DNA of 64,000 nucleotides from Nemophila menziesii. Its lineage: Eukaryota > Streptophyta > Magnoliopsida > Boraginales > Hydrophyllaceae. The notes beneath the pieces were generated by a model. That model saw only the letters and a list, made by a program, of their open reading frames with translations. It had not been told where the DNA came from and searched no databases. Of this stretch, positions 42,194-54,997 are shown piece after piece (position 1 is the first letter of the stretch; every line of letters starts with the position of its first letter). The stretch is taken from contig JARWIR010000018.1 of the NCBI GenBank assembly GCA_029959085.1, forward strand, positions 558,001 through 622,000. The letters run 5' to 3'. The position numbers and the translations under genes were made by a program.

Positions 42194-42279
42194 AGTAAAT
42201 TTGGAGTCTTGAGGTCTCGATGCACTATAACAGGGTTGCAAGTGCGCTAGTACTTCATACCCTCTTGCAAATCGAGCGA
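42194..42279 (-). pseudogene. Raf-like kinase fragment, unit 9, first copy (truncated)
   Basis: Same truncation and internal TAG as the unit 8 first copy. One further change is present (gttgcaagtg for gttgcatgtg at 42241). Confidence 0.55.
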
Positions 42280-43348
42280 AAATATATCATCAATACTATT
42301 TTTTTGTCAAAATATATAATCAATACTATAAAATCAAACAAAACATAGGAATAAGTTAAAAAGAAAAGGACCAAAGCATAGTAATTTAAACAGTGTAGGT
42401 TTAATTAAGTATCTTCCCACTTTTACAAACTGTATCAATCAAATAAACAAAAGGTATATTAAAATCTAGATTGGTCAATAATAAAAAAAATCAAGTAAAT
42501 AAGTTCAATTACTAGAATAACTAAGAAAGATAAATCATGATAAAATTTTCTGAATATCATTATCAAACACCATCAAATGGACAGGATCCCGTGAAAGATT
42601 GTTTCTTCCTTTTAAACATCTATGGTTGTTAAAATAGTAATCCACTATGCAACAAATTAAACAAAAATGAAATATTCCATACAATATGTTGTATCAGTGG
42701 CTTCTGTAGCAGATTTTTGAGGCATAAGTGATGGCTCATTGTTAGACAAGTATTTCTAAATGTAATTTAGACCTTTATACATTTAATTCTTATTAGTGAC
42801 CAACACACTGTTCTGTATAATTTTTATTCTCCTCTTTCTACTACACCAAGTTGAAAAGACATGGATACATATGTATGTTTTATCATATTTTAAATTAAAA
42901 AGTATTCACTTTTACCACTACTCGTACATCTAATTGAGTTGTATTCTCTATTTATTTTCAAAAAAATTAAATTCTACTAATAGTATACATATTACAGTTT
43001 TTCTATGTTACTCTTTCTCTGTATGAAAGTTTAGAATAAATAAAATATTAGATAATGGTTACAAATTTTTAAAATTCATATGACAATCTAAACCTCCTAT
43101 GGAGTCCGAAATCAATAAATGATATTTTTAACATTATTCTTACATATTTTAAATTCTAAATATAATTTATATTTATGTCAGATTATAAATTTAATAAATT
43201 ACTAAAAGTATAAAAATATATTTTTAGTCTAAAACTAACCTTGTAGAAAAATGTCATGACCAACGACCCACTTGTAAAATCATATTCCTCTACAAAATAC
43301 TAATAAATTAAGAGCACAATTTCATCAAAATATTATGTTTTATAAATG

Positions 43349-43453
43349 AGTAGATTTGAAGTCTTGAGGTCTCGATGCACTATAACAGGGTTGCATGTGT
43401 GTAGGTACTTCATACCCTTTGCCGCATCGAGAGCAGTTATTGTTCTTCTTATT
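43349..43453 (-). pseudogene. Raf-like kinase fragment, unit 9, second copy
   Basis: Matches the unit 8 second copy ([16 protein letters not shown]). Confidence 0.57.
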
Positions 43454-43852
43454 TATATGGTTATTTTCACCGGGCTTGCACATCGAGCATACGTATATCA
43501 TCAATACTATTTTTTGTCAAAATATATCATCAATACTATAAAATCAAACAAAACATAAAACCAAAAAATAGGAATAAGTTAAAAAGAAAAGGATCAAAGC
43601 GTAGTAATTTAAGCAGAGTAGGTTTACTTGAGTATCATCCCACTTTTATAATTTGTATCAATCAAATAAACAAAAGATATAGTAAAATATAGATTGGTCA
43701 ATAATAAAAAAAATAATCAAGTAAATAAGTTCAATTACTAGACAATTATACATTTAATTCCTATTAGTGACCAACACACTCTTCTGTATAATTTTTATTC
43801 TCCTCTTTCTACTACACCAAGTCGAAAAGACATGGATACATATGTATGTTTT

Positions 43853-44203
43853 TGTGAAGCCATAAATAATAAAACAGTAATTATCGAAGGTAAAAATGAA
43901 GATAAAGAAAAGAGGTTAATGGATATTTACTCAGGATGTGGAGGTATGAGTACTGGTCTAGTACTTGGAGCTAACCGTGGTGGAGTTAAATTAATCAGGA
44001 AATGGGCTATAGATTTAAACCCACACGCATGCAAGAGTTTGAAACTAAACCATCCAGAAACACAGGTTAGAAATAAATCAGCTGAAGATTTACTTGCGTT
44101 ACTGAAAGAATTGGAGAAGCTTTCGGAGTTGTTTAATCTAATTGGTGAAAAGGTGACTGAGGAGGAGGAAGAAAAATAAGAGGCAGGAGATAGTGAAGTA
44201 TTT
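43853..44203 (+). pseudogene. CMT: Chromomethylase fragment: motif I region, copy II plus arm
   Basis: The best-preserved motif I copy: [46 protein letters not shown]. An in-frame ATG at 43832 comes from the satellite, and the frame ends with TAA at 44177-44179. Confidence 0.86.
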
Positions 44204-44718
44204 TTTTTGGGTGTTTTACAGATGAAGAAGCTCGAAAGAGATGGCCTCAACGGTACAAAAAGAAAAAGGGAAATAGTGACATCATTCAAGCAAAGAAGCA
44301 CTACTCTCAAGGCTTAGTGGACACAGAGACTTTCAATCTCCATGATAATACTTTCGTGAAGGTAGGAAAAGGAAAAGACAAAGATTACTACATTTGTAAT
44401 GTAGTGGAAATGTTCGAATCAGTAGATGACTATCTTTTCTGCACGGCTCAGTGTTACTACCGAGCAAAAGATACAGTCATTGATAAATGTGAAAATCAAA
44501 TACATGAGAAATGTGTGTTTCTCTCTCAGGTAAAAGATGACAATCCATTGGATTGTCTCATCAAGAAGTTAAACATCGTTCATATACCTAATAACGTTGA
44601 TTCAGAAAAGAAAGCTCAATTAATATCGGAATGTGACTTTTACTATGACAAGCTTTATTTACTACCGTACATTACATTTATGAATGTTCTACCCAATAAC
44701 TTATCCGAGAGTAATTAA
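44197..44718 (+). pseudogene. CMT: Chromomethylase fragment: BAH domain, copy II plus arm
   Basis: Open without a stop from 44197 to TAA at 44716-44718, the only plus arm whose BAH frame is unbroken. DEEARKRW starts at 44221. It reads TAQCYYR (Cys for the usual Trp) and VFLSQVKD. No ATG lies between the upstream stop and the BAH core, so translation as such is unlikely. The sequence continues past the stop in the same frame as TKSTVSSECEAIN, the linker that in an intact gene would lead to motif I. Confidence 0.87.
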
Positions 44719-44845
44719 ACAAAATCAACTGTTTCATCTGAATGTGAAGCCATAAATATTAAAACAGAAATTACTCATTTTCACCTTCAGTAAATTCTGT
44801 TTTATTAATTATGGCTTCACATTTAGACGAAACAGTTGATTTTGT

Positions 44846-45301
44846 TTAATTACTTTCGGATAAGTTATTGGGTAGAACATTCATAAATGTAATGTAGGGT
44901 AGTAAATAAAGCTTGTCATAGTAAAAGTCACATTCCGATATTAATTGAGCTTTCTTTTTTGAATCAACGTTATTAGGTATATGAATGATGTTTAGCTTCT
45001 TGATGAGACAATCCAATGGATTATCATCTTTTACCTCTGAGAGAAACACACATTTCTCATGTATGTGATCTTCACATTTATCAATGACTGTATCTTTTGC
45101 TCGGTAGTACCACTGAGCCGTGCAGAAAAGATAGTCATCATAGTCATCTACTGATTCGAACATTTCTACTACATTACAATTGTAGTAATCTTCGTCTTTT
45201 CCTGCCTTCACAAAAGCATTATTAACTCCACCATGGTTAGCTCCAAGTACTATACCAGATTTCATACCTCCACATCCTGAGTAAATATTCATTAACGTCA
45301 T
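44846..45301 (-). pseudogene. CMT: Motif I-BAH fusion frame, copy II minus arm (151 aa)
   Basis: Same length and architecture as the copy I minus arm, with no stop. Private changes include KSGIVLGAN for KTGLVLGAN and VDSKKKAQ for VDSEKKAQ. The DDYDDY duplication is present. Confidence 0.75.
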
Positions 45302-48300
45302 CTATTTATTTGATTTATAATATTTTAAATTAAAGAGTATTCTCTTTTACCACTATTTGCATATCTAATTGAGTTGTATTCTCTATTTCTTTTCAAAAGA
45401 AAATTAAATTCTACTAATACTACACATATGATAGTTTTTCTATGTTAAGCTTTCTCTGTATGAAAGTTTAGAATAAATGAAAACAGTAGATAATGGTTAC
45501 GAATTTAAAAAATTCATATGATAAACTAAACTTCCTATAGAGTCGAAAATTAATAAATCATATTTTTTACATTATTCTTACATATTTTAAACTCTAAATT
45601 TTATTTATATTTTTGTCAAATTGTAAAATTAATAAATTAATAAATGTATAAAAACATATTTTTAGTCTAAAACTTACCTTGTAGAAGAAATGTCAAAACC
45701 AATGACCACTTGTGAAATCACTTTCCTGTACAAAATGCTAATAAATTAAGATCACGATTTCATTAAAATATTATATTTTAAGATCTAAATTGTTCCAAAT
45801 AATGTATTTTCTGAAAATTAATATATAACAAATAAAAAAGATTGCATTGTAGTTAATAAAAGGTGTGCAAATTATACACAAAAATATTAGGTAATACCAA
45901 ACAAATACAATTAATACAAATCAATTACCTGAAATTGATATTATAGGCTTTAAATCATAGATTTGGGCTTAGAAAAAAACATAAATAATATAATTTTCTA
46001 AAAGAAATATAAATCTAGATCTACAAATGAGATGAAAAAATCAATTTTTTTTTAATTTCACCTCTAGTAATCTAAATATTTCTTCAAACTTTTTGTAGGT
46101 TTAATCACAAAATTGTTGAATGAAAAAAAATTATTCAATTTTTGGAGATTGTAAGAAATGAATAGACGAGGTGTATGATTATATTACGGCTTGAGATAAA
46201 TGAAAGCGTGATGAAATGAAAAACTAGGTCATAGAATTTTCTCTAAATATTATAATATTCTGTTATTTTATGGGCTGGGCCTATTAGTTTAAATATATAT
46301 ATAAAAATTAAACCATTTTCATTGGGCCATATACGTATGTATAAATTGTGGTTTTTTATTTATTCAAATATAATTTAAAATTTAAAGTAGTCTCGTGTTT
46401 TAATTATTTATGTGTATCCAAGGTGCAGGCATTTGTGTATATTATATAAAATCCATAATATTTTGCAAATTGAATAAAAATATTTAATTTAACGATATAA
46501 TTATTTTAGTATTTGTTAGTGAAGTAAGTTGATATAAATGTCTTAGTAAAACTAGGAAAAAATTGGTTCCTTTAGAATTTAGCTATCCATATATAAGTTA
46601 TTTTCTATGTGGTTGGAGCCTCAAACACATACTATAGTACCTTGATATAATTTTATAATCCAATAGAACAATGACCAATATCACGTATATATGTATGATG
46701 AAAAACTAATCTTTTGAAGGTTTAATATACTATTATTATAAAAATGTTATGATAATATGAGTACATGGAGACAATTCCTAAATAATTAATTTTAATTAAT
46801 ATTTATTAATCTAATCTTTATATTGGTAAAATTATCTATCCTTATTATGATTAGCCTAAAAAATATAATATTTATCTTTTGATACTTTAATCATTAATTA
46901 TATTGAAAAATAAATAAATAAACTCCTTATTTGTTGAGATATCGGTTTTTATGCGAAATAATAAAGTCTTTGGGAAATGTATGACATGTTACGCATAGAT
47001 TCATTGGAAAGAAGTGTACGAAAAATAAATAAATTTAACTTATTTAAAAATATAAGTATGTATATGAAGATAAGGAGATATTGACAGGATGAGAACAAAT
47101 GGTTATACTGTTGACTCGGACGATGAATTTATTAAGCAAGAAAAGAAATAAAGAAAATGACACTTTTTCAGTTTATATTATCCTAGTTTTACATAAGGTT
47201 AGGGTTATTAAGAATGAATAGAATGAGCTAGATAAGGTTATTAAAATGATTATAACAAAATAAAGATCTCTTAGTTTATAACTGATATGGAGAAATGACC
47301 AAATTGTTTAGAATAGTTTCCAAAATTGAAAGAGAAAATATCATACAAGTATTAAATATATAATTATTTAAATAAAATTTACATTCAACAATAGCCCCAT
47401 AATCAATGTTGAAACTAATATCTCTTCTTGGCCATCTATTACATTACACGTAACTAGTAACCAAATATAATTTATATTTGATAAATTCATTAAAATTTGT
47501 TAAAAGACAACTTGATTAAATGTTATCTATGTTGGAGAACAACAAATATAGTATATGTGTATAGTTGGGGAAATAACAATAATATTGTGATACAATAGGT
47601 TTCTAAATCGTGCAACTAGATAATTCATTTACAACGTACGACTAAGAAAAATGTTATGTCCTTGTAGGTTTATCTTAGTGTTAGTTCATCATAATGTCAA
47701 GGAAGTACATCACATATATACATTGGTGTACATGTAAGGATTGATTATAGTCACATGGACAAACTATGGTAATCTACCAAAAATTAATTAAGATCTTTCT
47801 GTAATAACTAGGAGATAATATAGACGGATAAAAAATAACCTTAATATATCCTTTTGTTGAGTTTACTTTTTAAATTGTAACATTAAGATTATAAATACAG
47901 TTAATACATTGAAAAGTATATAAAAGGACATTTAAAGGAAATATAGACACATATATGTACATACAAAGTTTATTATACAACATTTATTTACTCAAATATT
48001 GAAAAATATTTAGTTGATGTGTGGAAAAATATAAAAATGACTTCATAACAATAAATTACCCAAATTCGGCAAAACTGGCTAATCACAATAATGTTAAATA
48101 AGTGAAATATTGTGCTTGATATATAACCATTGAAAACAACTTTAGATTCACATATTGCCTATTTTTAAAACCCATAAATCTTAACCAACAATTCTTTATT
48201 AAACCATTAAACCACAAAACCCTATATTTATAACCATTTAAAACACATTTAGATTCACATATTAACCATTGTCGTTTAATATATATATAAAAATAACATA

Positions 48301-49487
48301 AATAATATATAACTACTACTAATTTCTAACATAATCAACCATTTAATTCATTTTTAGCCTCAAAAAGACTAACTCTTGTTAGTGTTAGTATATGTATACT
48401 TTTTGTGTTACATAGTTTTTGCATCATTATATTAAATTTATACGGTATAATTTTAATGTATATCTATATTTGTATTAATAAATTTAGAAGTAGGAATATT
48501 AATTTACAGTTAATTAATATTTATAAATGGACCAAAGGTCATTATGAATTTACTTCTTGTAGCTTACAAATATTATATATATATATATATATAAAACGAT
48601 GATTTTTTTTAACAACTCATACACATAATATATAATACATACAATAAAATAACATTTGATACTATATCAAAACCAATCCAACACACTTTTATATATTATT
48701 TTTATATAATTTATGTTTTTAAAACGCTAAAAGTTAAAAATAAAACTGTTCTCTCTGATAAAGCTCCTCCTACATTTAATAGAGTTTTTCTCTCTATTTA
48801 TTTTCAAAATAAAATCGAATTGTACTAATAGTATATAACTTATAATATTTTATGTTATTTTTTCTTTACCCATATTTTGAAAAAATAATATTAGTAAGTA
48901 ATGACTACAAAAGTAGAAAAAACCCACATCATATACTCCCGTCATATCGTTAGGGTCATCAACAAATCATAAACTTTAGTATATTCAGTTCATAGTTAAG
49001 ATGGATAACTACTAACACATTACATGAAGTATTTCCAAAAATGTTATACCTCTCAAATTCTAAACAATACCAATTGACCTCCCACGTTTAGTATACCCCG
49101 TCAGGTAATGAAAATCCAACAATACTACATAGATCCTACAGTTGTACACGCAATACAAATGCACAATAAGCCAAAAAAAATGGACAACCACAAAACCACG
49201 GTCGATGAAAATAAATACAATATTGGATCCAACAATACATTCAATTTGGATCCTCCTTCTTCAATTTCATTTATGACTGACAACAATAAAAATTGAAACC
49301 TAACATAATATATTTAAACATAAGGCCGATTTTGAATTATCTACCATTACATTTATGGGGTATATGAAATTGATGGAATGAGTGAGAATTATTGAAAAAG
49401 AACAAAAATATTTATTTAGCGTAGTTGTTGAAGAACTATTGTATCTAACCAAAATTAGTAACCTTGACATGTCAGTGTTTATAAACA

Positions 49488-49572
49488 AGTAAATTTGGAG
49501 TCTTGAGGTCTCGATGCACTATAACAGGGTTGCATGTGCGCTGGTACTTCATACCCTCTTGCAAATCGAGCG
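49488..49572 (-). pseudogene. Raf-like kinase fragment, unit 10, first copy
   Basis: Reads ALDLQEGMKYQ and then [16 protein letters not shown]. It has the same 5' truncation as units 8 and 9 but has CAG where they have TAG. It also extends the similarity past NLLV, where kinases have NLLVDK. Confidence 0.62.
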
Positions 49573-50647
49573 CAATCATCAACACTATTTTTTTGTCAAA
49601 ATATATAATCAATACTATAAAATCAAACAAATAATAAACCAAAAAAAAGAATAAGTTAAAAAGAAAAGGACCAAAGCATAGTAATTTAAACAGTGTAGGT
49701 TTAATTATGTATCTTCCTACTTTTACAAACTGTATCAATCAAATAAACAAAAGGTATATTAAAATCTAGATTGGTCAATAATAAAAAAAATCAAGTAAAT
49801 AAGTTCAATTACTAGACTAACTAAGAAAGATAAATCATGATAAAATTTTCTAAATATCATTATCAAACACCATCAAATGGACATGATCCCGTGAAGGATT
49901 GTTTCTTCCTTTTAAACATCTATGGTTGTTAAAATAGTAATCCACTATGCAACAAATTAAACAAAAATGAAATGTTCCATACAATATGTTGTATCAGTGG
50001 ATTCTGTAGCAGATTTTTGAGGCATAAGTGATGGCTCATTGTTAGACAAGTATTTCTAAAGGTAATTTAGACCTTTATACATTTAATTCTTATTAGTGAC
50101 CAACACACTGTTCTGTATAATTTTTATTCTCCTCTTTCTACTACACCAAGTTGAAAAGACATGGATACATATGTATTTTTTATCATATTTTAAATTAAAA
50201 AGTATTCACTTTTACCACTACTCTACATCTAATTGAGTTGTATTCTCTATTTCTTTTCAAAAAAATTAAATTCTACTAATAGTATACATATTACAGTTTT
50301 TCTATGTTACTCTTTCTCTGTATGAAAGTTTAGAATAAATAAAATATTAGATAATGGTTACAAATTTTTAAAATTCATATGATAATCTAAACCTCCTATG
50401 GAGTCCGAAATCAATAAATGATATTTTTAACATTATTCTTACATATTTTAAACTCTAAATATAATTTATATTTATGTCAAATTATAAATTTAATAAATTA
50501 ATAAAAGTATAAAAATATATTTTTAGTCTAAAACTAACCTTGTAGAAAAATGTCATGACCAACAACCCACTTGTAAAATCATATTCCTCTACAAAATACT
50601 AATAAATTAAGATCACAATTTCATCAAAATATTATGTTTTATAAATG

Positions 50648-50750
50648 AGTAGATTTGAAGTCTTGAGGTCTCTGATGCACTATAACAGGGTTCCATGTGT
50701 GTAGGTACTTCATACCCTTTGCCGCATCGAGAGCAGTTATTGTTCTTCTT
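50648..50750 (-). pseudogene. Raf-like kinase fragment, unit 10, second copy (frameshifted)
   Basis: An extra base (ctctgatgc instead of ctcgatgc at about 50670) shifts the frame inside the HRD motif. Confidence 0.5.
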
Positions 50751-51151
50751 TTTTATATTATTATTTTTACCGGGCTTGCACATTGAGCATACGTATATCA
50801 TCAATACTATTTTTTGTCAAAATATATCATCAAAACTATAAAATCAAACAAAACATAAAACCAAAAAATAGGAATAAGTTAAAAAGAAAAGGATCAAAGC
50901 GTAGTAATTTAAGCAGAGTAGGTTTACTTGAGTATCATCCCACTTTTATAATTTGTATCAATCAAATAAACAAAAGATATAGTAAAATATAGATTGGTCA
51001 ATAATAAAAAAATAATCAAGTAAATAAGTTCAATTACTAGTCCATTATACATTTAATTCCTATTAGTGACCAACACACTTTTCTGTATAATTTTTATTCT
51101 CCTCTTTCTACTACACCAAGTCGAAAAGACATGGATACATATGTATGTTTT

Positions 51152-51503
51152 TGTGAAGCCATAAATAATAAAACAGTAATTACTGAAGGTAAAAATGAAG
51201 ATAAAGAAAAGAGGTTAATGGATATTTACTTGGAGGTATGAGTACTGGTCTAGTACTTGGAGCTAACCGTGGTGGAGTTAAATTAATCACGAAATGGGCT
51301 ATAGATTTAAACCCATACGCATGCAAGAGTTTGAAACTAAACCATCCAGAAACACATGTTAGAAATAAATCAGCTAAAGATTTACTTGCGTTACTGAAAG
51401 AATTGGAGAAGCTTTCGGAGTTGTTTAATCTAATTGGTGAAAAGGTGAGTGAGGAGGAGGAAGAAAAATAAGAGGCAGGAGATAGTGAAGTATTTTGTTT
51501 GGG
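51152..51503 (+). pseudogene. CMT: Chromomethylase fragment: motif I region, copy III plus arm (frameshift)
   Basis: A 7-bp deletion (ttact-tggagg at about 51230, loss of caggatg) removes part of SGCGG and shifts the frame. After it, [14 protein letters not shown] and [14 protein letters not shown] continue in a frame that begins at 51238 and ends at 51471. Confidence 0.85.
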
Positions 51504-51504
51504 T

Positions 51505-52010
51505 GTTTTACAGATGAAGAAGCTCGAAAGAGATGGCCTCAACGGTACGAAAAGAATAAGGGAAATAGTGACATCATTCAAGCAAAGAAGCACTACTCTC
51601 AAGGCTTAGTGGACACAGAGACATTAAATCTCCATGATAATGCTTTCGTGAAGGTAGGAAAAGGAAAAGACAAAGATTACTACATTTGTAATGTAATGTA
51701 AATGTTCGAATCAGTAGATGACTATCTTTTCTGCACGGCTCAGTGGTACTACCGAGCAAAAGATACAGTCATTGATAAATGTGAAAATCACATACATGAG
51801 AAATGTGTGTTTCTCTCAGAGGTAAAAGATGACAATCCATTGGATTGTCTCATCAAGAAGTTAAACATCGTTCATATACCCAATAACGTTGATTCAGAAA
51901 AGAAAGCTCAATTAATATCGGAATGTGACTTTTACTATGACAAGCTTTATTTACTACCCTACATTACATTTATGAATGTTCTACCCAATAACTTATCCGA
52001 GAGTAATTAA
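51505..52010 (+). pseudogene. CMT: Chromomethylase fragment: BAH domain, copy III plus arm (stop)
   Basis: 165-codon frame from 51513 with a TAA at 51699-51701, where gtagtggaa has become gtaatgtaa, breaking the VVEMFES stretch. Otherwise the same as copy II but with the usual TAQWYYR and LSEVKD. Confidence 0.86.
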
Positions 52011-52098
52011 ACAAAATCAACTGTTTCATCTGAATGTGAAGCGTAATTTCTGTTTTAATATTTATGGCTTCACATTCAGATGAAACAGTTGATTTCGT

Positions 52099-52554
52099 TT
52101 AATTACTCTCGGATAAGTTATTGGGTAGAACATTCATAAATGTAATGTAGGGTAGTAAATAAAGCTTGTCATAGTAAAAGTCACATTCCGATATTAATTG
52201 AGCTTTCTTTTCTGAATCAACGTTATTAGGTATATGAATGATGTTTAGCTTCTTGATGAGACAATCCAATTGATTATCATCTTTTACCTCTGAGAGAAAC
52301 ACACATTTCTCATGTATGTGATCTTCACATTTATCAATGACTGTATCTTTTGCTCGGTAGTACCACTGAGCCGTGCTTAAAAGATAGTCATCATAGTCAT
52401 CTACTGATTCGAACATTTCTACTACATTACAATTGTAGTAATCTTCGTCTTTTCCTGCCTTCACAAAAGCATTATTAACTCCACCATGGTTAGCTCCAAG
52501 TACTAGACCAGTTTTCATACCTCCACATCCTGAGTAAATATTCATTAACGTCAT
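52099..52554 (-). pseudogene. CMT: Motif I-BAH fusion frame, copy III minus arm (151 aa)
   Basis: Unbroken like the other two minus arms. Private changes: LLSTAQW for LFCTAQW and DDNQLDC for DDNPLDC, the latter in a normally conserved spot. Confidence 0.75.
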
Positions 52555-53650
52555 CTATTTAGTTGATTTATAATATTTTAAATTAAAAAGTATTCTCTTT
52601 TACCACTATTTGCATATCTAATTGAGTTGTATTCTCTATTTCTTTTCAAAAGAAAATTAAATTCTACTAATACTACACATATGATAGTTTTTCTATGTTA
52701 AGCTTTCTCTGTATGAAAGTTTAGAATAAATGAAAATAGTAGATAATGGTTACAAATTTAAAAAATTCATATGATAAACTAAACTTCCTATAGAGTCGAA
52801 AATTAATAAATCATATTTTTTACATTATTCTTACATATTTTAAACTCTAAATTTTATTTATATTTATGTCAAATTGTAAATTTAATAAATTAATAAATGT
52901 ATAAAAACATATTTTTAGTCTAAAACTTACCTTGTAGAAGAAATGTCAAAACCAACGACCACTTGTGAAATCATTTTCCTGTACAAAATGCTAATAAATT
53001 AAGATCACAATTTCATTAAAATATTATGTTTTAAGATCTAAATTGTTTCAAATAATGTATTTTCTGAAAATTAATATGTAACAAATAAAAAAGATTGCAT
53101 TATAGTTAATAAAAGGTGTGCAAATTATACACAAAAATATTAGGTAATACCAAACAAATACAATTAATACAAATCAATTACCTGAAATTGATATTATAGG
53201 CTTTAAATCGTAGATTTGGACTTAGAAAAAAACATAAATAATATAATTTTCTAAAAGAAATATAAATCTAGATCTACAAATGAGATGAAAAAATAATTTT
53301 TTTTTTTAATTTCACCTCTAGTAATCTAAATACTTCTTCAAACTTTTTGTAGGTTTAATCACAAAATTGTTGAATGAAAAAAAATTATTCAATTTTTGGA
53401 GATTGTAAGAAATGAATAGACGAGGTGTATGAATATATTACGGCTTGAGATAAATGAAAGCGTGATGAAATGAAAAACGAGGTAATAGAATTTTCTCTAA
53501 ATATTATAATATTCTGTTGTTTTATGGGCTGGGCCTATTAGTTTAAATATATATATATAAAAATTAGACCATTTTTATTGGACGTATGTATAAATTGTGG
53601 TTTTTTATCTATTCAAATATAATTTAAAATTTTAAAATTTTATTGGACCA

Positions 53651-54272
53651 TTTGTGTTTAATCAGCGAGGTTTTAATCTGATACTTCGATCAAAAAACAA
53701 AGGTTTGTATTGTATTTGATGTTTCTTTTTTTCATTTACTTTGTATTTATGCACAAATATATGTATAAATTTATTTTTAAATTTGTTTTACAATTAATGT
53801 CTCCCACTTTTTACTTTTATTTAATATATGTTGGAATGATATTAAATGACAATCTTGATACATCTTTTTGAATTCTTTTGTGTATATTGCTGGTAATAAT
53901 TATTACATATATAAATACTTAAATATATGTAAAAACCTCAATATTTTGTTGTTGAATTAATGTGAAATATTAACCTTTATTGTATGATTTTCGTTGTAAA
54001 CTTTAATTTGGTTGAGTTTTGAATTTGAATAGCTATGTGATGTAAGTATTTGTTATCTTACACTATTGATAATTCATATTATTTTACACGTCAAAAATCC
54101 TCCATTTTCTTTAACTTATTTCCAATTCTATTACCTTTGGTTGTTTGGGTGTTTCTGTATATATTTGTTATTCATACAATACTGCTAATTTAATTGTATG
54201 TGAATAGTTACCCTTATCATTTGGTATAGATTGATAATATAATTATGTATGTCATGTCAGTAAATGACATTT
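53651..54272 (+). repeat. 0.6-kb direct repeat, left copy
   Basis: From tttgtgtttaatc to gtaaatgacatttta. Nearly identical to 60268-60836 in the same orientation. It holds 53 bp (53988-54040) absent from the right copy, flanked by short tga matches. No primer-binding site follows and the ends are not clean TG...CA, so I do not call it an LTR. It lies upstream of the EMF1-like frame. Confidence 0.9.
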
Positions 54273-54997
54273 TATTTAATTTATTTTATTTGAACAAATT
54301 ATTTAAATTTGCTTGAGGCAGTTTTGGTTCTAGTTTGTGAAACACCTTACTCTTTCATTGGATTTCAGAAGCCTGTGTAATGGTAATATTATTAGTTTTA
54401 TTGTATATTTTTGTCCCAGATTTTGCAAAGGTTGACCATGTAATGATTACATGTGTGCTTCATATTTACGTCATTTAATTTGAAGCTTAAAAATAAGATC
54501 AACGTTCTATTTTCATTTCTTTATTTCAAATTTATCATACACTTACAAATTTACTCCATGTGTTTCTAAATAAATGTCCATTTAAATATTTAAATAGTTT
54601 TAATATAAAGATAAAAATTTTGTTACAATTATGTTATATAAGTATCTTGATATTGTAAATACGTGTTGTAACATAAATTTTAATATTTTAATATAGATAG
54701 TAGCATAAATGTTTTTAATAATAATTTATTTAAAGGACATTTATTTACTAACAAAGTGAGCATATTTGTCTTGTTAGGCTAAAGTGTACCTTTCAATGCA
54801 TGTCTTTTGAAATATTAAAATCAATCTAAATAAATGAATAAAATTTATTTATTATTATTTATCTATTGATTTTCCATTACTTAATCTCAAGCTTGATAAA
54901 AAGACCAACAAGCTATTATATGTTTGGTTTTCATACTCAATTTTTTCTATAAAACTATAAATTTATATTTAACATTAAATTCTTCTGACCTTTAGAT
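54273..54997 (+). other. AT-rich upstream region of the EMF1-like frame
   Basis: No coding signal recognised. Just before the ATG is gacctttag followed by at-ATG. That is a plausible 3' splice site, so an untranslated leader intron ending at 54995 is possible. Confidence 0.4.

Larger units (their letters stand above)
43853..45313. repeat. CMT-derived inverted repeat (hairpin), copy II
   Basis: Inner arms are about 44345-44771 and 44789-45222; outer arms are about 43916-43988 and 45223-45295. The centre is longer than in copy I. The arms continue past the BAH end through a linker (tgtgaagccataaat... and its complement) to a loop of about 20 bases around 44772-44790. This is the most complete centre of the three. 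Confidence 0.92.
43338..45780 (+). repeat. Second copy of internal duplication, unit 9
   Basis: Same junction and same internal deletion as unit 8 (first copy about 42186-43337), hence inherited by duplication of the whole long unit. Confidence 0.85.
41777..49071 (+). repeat. Macrosatellite unit 9 (long form with CMT inverted repeat)
   Basis: This unit is 7295 bp. It has the same architecture as unit 8, with the internal duplication starting at 43338 and the hairpin at 43853-45313. The length difference from unit 8 comes mostly from the longer hairpin centre (44737-44830). Confidence 0.95.
51152..52565. repeat. CMT-derived inverted repeat (hairpin), copy III
   Basis: Inner arms are about 51637-52042 and 52066-52475; outer arms are about 51215-51280 and 52476-52548. 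The 23-base centre (52043-52065) is the reverse complement of linker sequence that is in direct orientation in copy II, so this centre is a partly deleted version of that one. The outer plus arm has lost 7 bp. Confidence 0.92.
50637..53032 (+). repeat. Second copy of internal duplication, unit 10
   Basis: Same junction as units 8 and 9. Shows that unit 10 was a long-form unit before it was truncated at 53638. Confidence 0.85.
49072..53638 (+). repeat. Macrosatellite unit 10 (long form, truncated)
   Basis: It begins as a third long-form unit, with the internal duplication from 50637 and the hairpin at 51152-52565. The match to units 8 and 9 stops at about 53638, after 'aattttaaaa', in the AT-rich stretch aligned with about 39105. 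About 2.7 kb of the expected unit is missing before the non-satellite block. Confidence 0.93.

Noticed and set aside
1..53638. Tandem Helitrons
   Set aside because: A tandem array with gene fragments fits known Helitron behaviour. However, I could not find a convincing CTRR end with a preceding hairpin at a constant place, and unit boundaries are arbitrary without it.
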